A stretch of 35,222 nt of DNA from Streptomyces sp. DvalAA-14 (lineage in GTDB: Bacteria; Actinomycetota; Actinomycetes; Streptomycetales; Streptomycetaceae), in NCBI RefSeq assembly GCF_900091855.1, contig NZ_FMCH01000538.1, positions 1 to 35,222 on the forward strand, written 5' to 3'. The notes beneath the pieces are model-generated. The model made no database searches. It worked only from the letters and a program-made list of their open reading frames with translations, and had not been told where the DNA came from. Positions within the stretch are counted from its first letter, which is position 1. The number at the start of each line of letters is the position of its first letter. This document shows, piece by piece, positions 31,100 through 35,222 of this stretch. Position numbers and translations under genes: made by a program.

Positions 31100-33022
31100 A
31101 TGCCGTTCCGTCGTAGGCGCAGCACCAGAGCCACGGTGACCGGGCTCACCGCCGCCGCCCTGCTGGCCGGTCTGTCTCTGACCGGTGGGGCCGAGCCCGC
31201 GCAGGCCGCGACCGGCGGCCTGGTCCGGGTCAATCAGGTCGGATACGCGGGCGGCGGCGCCAAGGAGGCGTTCCTGCTCGCGAAGTCGGCCGTGTCGGGG
31301 GCGAAGTGGCGGCTGCTGAACAGCCGCGGCAAGGCGGTCGCCGCCGGCCGCACCAAGGCCAGCCTCGGCACCTGGAACGCGGCCTACCCGGCGGTCTACC
31401 TGATCGACTTCAGCTCGGTGACGGCCCGCGGCACCTACCACCTGGTGGTCGACGGCGCGGCCGAGGGCTCCTCCCCGGCCTTCACCATCGGCTCCTCCTC
31501 GGCCGTCCTGGCCGGGCCGGCCGCCGACGCCACCACCTTCTTCCAGGCCCAGCGCGACGGCGCCGACACCATTCCCGGCCAGTTGGGGCGCGGCCCGTCG
31601 CACCTGAACGACGCCCACGCGTCCGTCTACGCCTGGCCGGCCTTCACCGACCCCGACAGCGACACCATCACGGCCGCGCCGCGGAAGATCGGCGGCCCGG
31701 TGGACGTCTCCGGCGGCTGGTTCGACGCCGGCGACTTGCTGAAGTTCACCGAGACCACCTCCTACGCCGTCGCCGCCCTCCAGATCGCCGCGCTGCACAC
31801 CGGCGCGGGCCCGAAGTCCGCACTGGGCGCCGAGGCGCAGCACGGCCTGGACTGGCTGGACAAGATGTGGGACCCGAAGACGAAGACGCTCTACATCCAG
31901 GTGGGCCTGGGCTCGGGGACGGACAGCGGCAGCGTGGTCGGTGACCACGACGTCTGGCGGCTGCCGGAGCAGGACGACACCGACAGCGCCGACCCGTTCC
32001 TGCGCGACCGCCCGGTCTTCCGGGCCGGCGCCCCCGGTTCGCGGATCAGCCCCAACCAGGCCGGCCGCCTCGCCGCCGACTTCGCCCTGGCCGCCCAGCG
32101 CTACGCCGCCACCGGCCGTGCCGCCGACCGCGCCAGGGCGCGCGGCTATCTGGCCACCGCCGCGCAGATCTACGCGCTGGCCGACACGCACCCGAAGGGC
32201 CAGCTGGTGACGGCCGTCCCGTTCGGCTACTACCCGGAGACCAGCTGGCAGGACGACCTCGCCTTCGGCGGCGCGGAACTGGCCCTCGCCGCCCAGAAGC
32301 TGCGCGATCCCCGCGCCTCGGCGTGGCTGGCGCAGGCCGCGACCTGGGCGAAGGGCCACCAGAGCGAGGCCGACGCGGACACGCTGAACATGTACGACAC
32401 CAGCGCGCTCGCCGACCTGGACCTGGCCCGGGCGGAACAGGCGGCCGGCCGGCCGAAGGGCCTGGCCGCGTCCTACGACCAGCTGATCGGCTATGTGAAG
32501 GGCCAGCTCGGCACCGGGCAGCGGCGCGCCCAGGCCGATCCCTTCCACGCGGGCGCGATCTACGACGACTTCGACGCGGACTCGCACACCATGGGGCTGG
32601 CGGCGACCGTCCAGCTCTACCGGTCGGTGACCGGTGACACCTCCTACGACCGCTTCGGGACCGAGCAGCTCGACTGGCTGCTGGGTGCGAACGCCTGGGG
32701 CTCGTCCTTCATGGTCGGCGAGGGCTCGACCTTCCCCGAGTGCACCGCGGGCGAACTGGGCAACCTGGCAGGCAGTTTGAACGGCACCCGGCCGCTGGAG
32801 GTCGGCGCGATCGTCAACGGGCCCAACGGCACTGGGCAGTTCGACGGCGGACTGGGCGACTACCTGGACGGTATGCGCCCGTGCCCGGCGAGCGGCGACG
32901 CGTTCGCCGCCTTCACCGGGCACGGCAGCACCTACACCGACGACGTACGGTCCTGGCAGAGTTCGGAGCCGGCGCTGGACATGGACGCGTCGGGGCTGCT
33001 GGCGTTCTACCTGTCGAAGTAG
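31100..33022 (+). CDS. Secreted glycoside hydrolase family 9 cellulase
   Basis: A 640-residue secreted endoglucanase-type enzyme. A Sec signal (1 to about 36: MPFRRRRSTR, hydrophobic run, cleavage after AQA) is followed by an Ig-like CelD_N domain (about 40-130, with VNQVGYA), then the GH9 alpha-barrel. Catalytic Asp209 and Asp212 lie in GGWFDAGDLLKF, and the proton donor Glu623 in SSEPALDMDASGLLAF. There is no carbohydrate-binding module or dockerin, so it is a compact GH9 of the theme-D kind. ATG 31100 follows GAGGAG with a 9-base gap. It probably cuts beta-1,4-glucans; related enzymes act on lichenan or chitosan, so the substrate is inferred. It ends convergent with the GNAT gene at a strong hairpin. 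Confidence 0.93.
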   Translation: MPFRRRRSTRATVTGLTAAALLAGLSLTGGAEPAQAATGGLVRVNQVGYAGGGAKEAFLLAKSAVSGAKWRLLNSRGKAVAAGRTKASLGTWNAAYPAVYLIDFSSVTARGTYHLVVDGAAEGSSPAFTIGSSSAVLAGPAADATTFFQAQRDGADTIPGQLGRGPSHLNDAHASVYAWPAFTDPDSDTITAAPRKIGGPVDVSGGWFDAGDLLKFTETTSYAVAALQIAALHTGAGPKSALGAEAQHGLDWLDKMWDPKTKTLYIQVGLGSGTDSGSVVGDHDVWRLPEQDDTDSADPFLRDRPVFRAGAPGSRISPNQAGRLAADFALAAQRYAATGRAADRARARGYLATAAQIYALADTHPKGQLVTAVPFGYYPETSWQDDLAFGGAELALAAQKLRDPRASAWLAQAATWAKGHQSEADADTLNMYDTSALADLDLARAEQAAGRPKGLAASYDQLIGYVKGQLGTGQRRAQADPFHAGAIYDDFDADSHTMGLAATVQLYRSVTGDTSYDRFGTEQLDWLLGANAWGSSFMVGEGSTFPECTAGELGNLAGSLNGTRPLEVGAIVNGPNGTGQFDGGLGDYLDGMRPCPASGDAFAAFTGHGSTYTDDVRSWQSSEPALDMDASGLLAFYLSK

Positions 33023-33034
33023 CCGGCCGGCGGC

Positions 33035-33071
33035 CGCCGGACCCGGGCCCCCGAGCGGCCCGGGTCCGGCG
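33035..33071. terminator. 15 bp perfect-stem bidirectional terminator
   Basis: The stem runs CGCCGGACCCGGGCC (33035-33049) against GGCCCGGGTCCGGCG (33057-33071) around a 7-base loop. It is the longest perfect hairpin I found, and lies between the convergent GH9 and GNAT genes, 13 and 15 bp from their stop codons. No T run follows. Confidence 0.75.
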
Positions 33072-33085
33072 CCGGGCGGGCGCCG

Positions 33086-33547
33086 CTACCGGTCGAGGTC
33101 CTTGGTGACGAAGACGTAGTGGGGCCCGCTCGGTTCGATGGTGAACTCCGCACCGACCGCGGTGAAGCCGAGGTGCTCGTAGAAGCCGGTCGCGGACGTG
33201 CGGCCGTTGCACCAGCCCAGCTCCGCGCCCCGGGCGGCGGCCTCGCGCAGGCCGGCCTTCAGGGCGGCGGCGCCGTAGCCCTGGCCGCGGACCTCGGGCG
33301 AGCTACCCATGCCGCGGAAACGGAAGGCGGGGGCGGTCTCGCCGGGCATCGGGTCCGGGAAGAAGGTCACGCAGCCTTTGACGACCGGCTCGGCGCCGGA
33401 GTCCCCCGGGTCGTCGTACACCGCTATGTGAAAGGTGTCGCCGCGCGAGTCCTCCGGATAGACGGCGGTCTCGCGCGGCATTCCGGTGCGCAGCACCGCC
33501 CACCGCAGGGCGAAGATCTCCTCGACGGGCACGACAGCGGTACGCAT
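33086..33547 (-). CDS. GNAT family N-acetyltransferase
   Basis: A 153-residue acetyltransferase transferring acetyl from acetyl-CoA to an amine of an unknown acceptor. Motif A, binding acetyl-CoA pyrophosphate, reads EVRGQGYGAAALKAGL (R-G-Q-G-Y-G), followed by motif B with GWCNGRTSATGFYEHLGF. ATG 33547 has GGAAGGA 9 bases upstream. It follows the flavoprotein gene on the same strand after 35 bp, so the two are probably cotranscribed, but no shared pathway is evident. The family is too broad for a substrate call. Confidence 0.9.
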   Translation of the reverse strand: MRTAVVPVEEIFALRWAVLRTGMPRETAVYPEDSRGDTFHIAVYDDPGDSGAEPVVKGCVTFFPDPMPGETAPAFRFRGMGSSPEVRGQGYGAAALKAGLREAAARGAELGWCNGRTSATGFYEHLGFTAVGAEFTIEPSGPHYVFVTKDLDR

Positions 33548-33582
33548 GACGGATGTCCTTCCTGGTCAGTCCAGGAAAGAGG

Positions 33583-34848
33583 CTACCCGAGCGGGCCGAG
33601 CGACCCCAGGGGCACCGAAGGGTCGGACAGCGCATCGGCGTCGACGGGCCGGCCGGACCGGATCAGGTGCTGGACGGCCTCGGTGACGTCCCACACATTG
33701 ACGTTCATCCCGGCCAGCACCCGGCCCTCGCGCAGCCAGAACGCGATGAACTGCCGTTTGCCGACATCGCCGCGGATCACCACCTGGTCGTAGCCACCGG
33801 GGGCGGCATGCCCGGAGAACTCCAGGCCCAGGTCGTACTGGTCGGAGAAGAAGTACGGAATCCTGTCGTACGAGGACTGCCGGCCGAGCATGGCGCGGGC
33901 GGCGGCCGGGCCCCCGTTGAGGGCGTTCGCCCAGTGCTCGACCCGCAGCCGCAGCCCGAGCAGCGGGTGGTGGGCGGCGGCCACGTCCCCCGCCGCGAAG
34001 ATGTCGGGGTCCGAGGTGCGCAGCTCGGCGTCCACCGCGATGCCGCCGAGCGCCGGGTCGGCCAGGGTCAGCCCGGAGGACTCGGCGAGCGCGGTCCGCG
34101 GGGCGGCGCCGATCGCGGCGAGCACGTCGTGGGCCGGATGCTCCTCGCCGTCGTCGGTGATCGCGGCCAGCACCATGCCGTCCTGGCCGGTGATCTCGGT
34201 CAGCCGGCGGCCGAACTGGAAGCGGACGCCGTGCTCGGCGTGCAGGTCGGTGAAGACGGCGCCCAGCTCCGGGCCGAGCACCGAGTGCAGCGGGGTCGGC
34301 GCGGGTTCGACGACGGTCACCTCGGCGCCGTAGCCGCGGGCCGCGGCGGCCACCTCCAGGCCGATCCAGCCGGCCCCGGCGATCACCAGGTGGCCGTTCT
34401 CCCGGCCCAGGCTGGTCAGGACGTTCTTGAGGCGGTCGGCGTGCGCGAGGCGGCGCAGGTGGTGCACCCCGGCCAGCTCGGTGCCCGGGATGTCGAGGCG
34501 GCGCGGCTCGGAGCCGGTGGCGAGCAGCAGCTTGTCGTACTGCAAGGTGGTGCCGTCGCCGAGCGTCACGGTGTGGGCGGCACGGTCCAGGCCCACCACG
34601 GGCTGGCCGAGGTGCAGCTCGATGTCGTGCTCGGCGTACCAGGGGGCCTGCTGCACGAAGGCGGAGTCGCGGTCGGCGCTGCCGGTCAGATACCCCTTGG
34701 ACAGGGGTGGGCGTTCGTAGGGGTGGTCGCGCTCGTCGCCGATCAGTATCACCCGGCCGGTGAATCCCTCGGACCGGAGCGTCTCCGCGGCTTTCGCCCC
34801 GGCTAGCCCCGCTCCGACGATCACGAAGGTCTGGTGTGCGTCCACCAC
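33583..34848 (-). CDS. FAD-dependent NAD(P)H oxidoreductase of the ferredoxin-reductase type
   Basis: A 421-residue two-Rossmann flavoprotein that passes electrons from NAD(P)H through FAD to a small redox partner, as in rubredoxin, putidaredoxin or ferredoxin reductases. FAD binding is shown by GAGLAG (12-17) at the start and the late motif DIFAAGDVAA. The NAD(P) fold is at about 155 (IAGAGWIGLE) with an acidic strand end VVEPAP, which leans to NADH. The RPPLSKGYL segment and the reductase C-terminal domain are present. GTG 34848 follows GGAGG with a 6-base gap; a second GTG is one codon later. No ferredoxin or P450 gene is next to it, so its partner is elsewhere. Confidence 0.92.
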   Translation of the reverse strand: MVDAHQTFVIVGAGLAGAKAAETLRSEGFTGRVILIGDERDHPYERPPLSKGYLTGSADRDSAFVQQAPWYAEHDIELHLGQPVVGLDRAAHTVTLGDGTTLQYDKLLLATGSEPRRLDIPGTELAGVHHLRRLAHADRLKNVLTSLGRENGHLVIAGAGWIGLEVAAAARGYGAEVTVVEPAPTPLHSVLGPELGAVFTDLHAEHGVRFQFGRRLTEITGQDGMVLAAITDDGEEHPAHDVLAAIGAAPRTALAESSGLTLADPALGGIAVDAELRTSDPDIFAAGDVAAAHHPLLGLRLRVEHWANALNGGPAAARAMLGRQSSYDRIPYFFSDQYDLGLEFSGHAAPGGYDQVVIRGDVGKRQFIAFWLREGRVLAGMNVNVWDVTEAVQHLIRSGRPVDADALSDPSVPLGSLGPLG

Positions 34849-34896
34849 TGTGCGCCTCCCCTGCCGGTCGTTCCTTATACGCGAGCGTCCCGCACG

Positions 34897-35016
34897 TCAG
34901 GGCCGTCGGGAAGAGTGCCGCGCCGGTCCGTTCTTGCACCGTTCATATGCCGCCCGCGTGTCCGCCACGTCGGCGGTGGCCTTCAGCGCGGTCGCCGCGA
35001 CCCCGCACATGATCAT
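34897..35016 (-). CDS. Small hypothetical protein (39 residues)
   Basis: ATG 35016 is preceded by AGGGAGGGG with a short gap to the start and opens a 39-residue frame, MIMCGVAATALKATADVADT... ending RHSSRRP, with two Cys and a basic tail. It ends 48 bp upstream of the flavoprotein gene on the same strand. It is the only short frame here with a good ribosome site, but it has no recognised family, and coding is not proved. It could instead be a leader of the downstream operon. Confidence 0.35.
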   Translation of the reverse strand: MIMCGVAATALKATADVADTRAAYERCKNGPARHSSRRP

Positions 35017-35222
35017 CGCACCCCTCCCTGTGCCCCGCCTAGGCCCGCGCCCGCCCCCCTGCGGGGAGCCACTCCGGGCAGCGCCTCACCCCCGGCCCCA
35101 CCGCGGGCCCCCCGCCCGGACCCCGACCACCGGCCGCTGCCCGGCTGGCCGCGCAGTTCCTCGCGCCCCTGACGGGGCACCCCCACGCCTCCCCAACCCC
35201 GGCCCCGCCACGGGCCCCCCGC
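35017..35222. other. Pyrimidine-rich intergenic region at the right edge
   Basis: The last 206 bp are very C-rich on the plus strand, with several GGCCCC runs. I see no gene that I can support here. The promoter of the minus-strand flavoprotein group may lie in the left part, but I cannot place it. Confidence 0.4.
35143..35178. repeat. Streptomycete dispersed intergenic repeat
   Basis: The stretch contains GCGCAGTTCCTCGCGCCCCT followed by GACGGGGC, giving a GCCCC-TGAC-GGGGC hairpin at 35165-35178. A close variant (GGGGCGCGGGGAACTGCGCG on the other strand) is one of the commonest short intergenic repeats in Streptomyces genomes, often placed after genes. Its role is not settled; this copy has one base change in the core. 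Confidence 0.6.

Overview
The window looks like ordinary chromosome from a high-GC actinomycete, almost certainly a member of the Streptomycetaceae. The evidence is the strong third-position G/C bias, GTG starts, bacterial-type lipobox and Tat signals, the fasR-fabD-fabH-acpP-fabF cluster, an FTR1/EfeO/EfeB iron locus with an iron box, and a primary-like sigma factor (hrd type) next to dnaG. I count about 31 protein genes or gene remnants and three tRNA genes. I see no transposase, integrase, CRISPR array, rRNA or replication origin.

Layout. (1) 1-502: 3'-truncated pirin-like cupin, divergent from the fatty-acid block. (2) 702-5635: PucR-type regulator FasR, then malonyl-CoA:ACP transacylase, KAS III, ACP and KAS II, all co-directional; a perfect 8-3-8 palindrome lies between fasR and fabD. 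(3) 5759-7189, minus strand: a DUF3145 gene whose expected stop is lost by an apparent one-base insertion, so it reads in frame into an NAD-binding beta-hydroxyacid dehydrogenase. (4) 7447-14826: SGNH-hydrolase lipoprotein, GH3 beta-glucosidase with a divergent TetR regulator, organic hydroperoxide resistance protein, MDR oxidoreductase with a divergent MarR regulator, and a zinc-ribbon membrane protein with a Ser/Thr/Pro-rich exterior. (5) 14960-18667: iron-regulated efeUOB locus, in which efeO has a mid-gene frameshift and no usable start for its signal peptide. (6) 18769-20417: secreted sialidase, tRNA-Met(CAT) and two identical tRNA-Asn(GTT) genes.

(7) 20595-27452: YtxH-like small protein, FGGY sugar kinase, a heterodimeric ABC exporter whose first ATPase carries degenerate catalytic residues, and a DUF3048 lipoprotein. 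(8) 27492-30882: sigma factor (apparent one-base insertion separates its N-terminal extension from the sigma domains) and dnaG, both on the minus strand. (9) 31100-35222: secreted GH9 cellulase with a promoter and an operator-like palindrome, then a minus-strand group of a small ORF, a ferredoxin-reductase-like flavoprotein and a GNAT acetyltransferase, ending in a streptomycete-type intergenic repeat.

Working together: region 2 makes and regulates type II fatty-acid synthesis; region 5 is iron import (permease, periplasmic-type cupredoxin/M75 lipoprotein, Dyp peroxidase); GH3, GH9, sialidase and the FGGY kinase suggest polysaccharide use. The most striking signal is not a new system but a set of single-base lesions (about 6697, 17110 and 28467, plus a start-codon lesion near 16125) in conserved genes. 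These are either assembly indels or real gene decay, and raw reads would settle it. I found no convincing wholly undescribed system.
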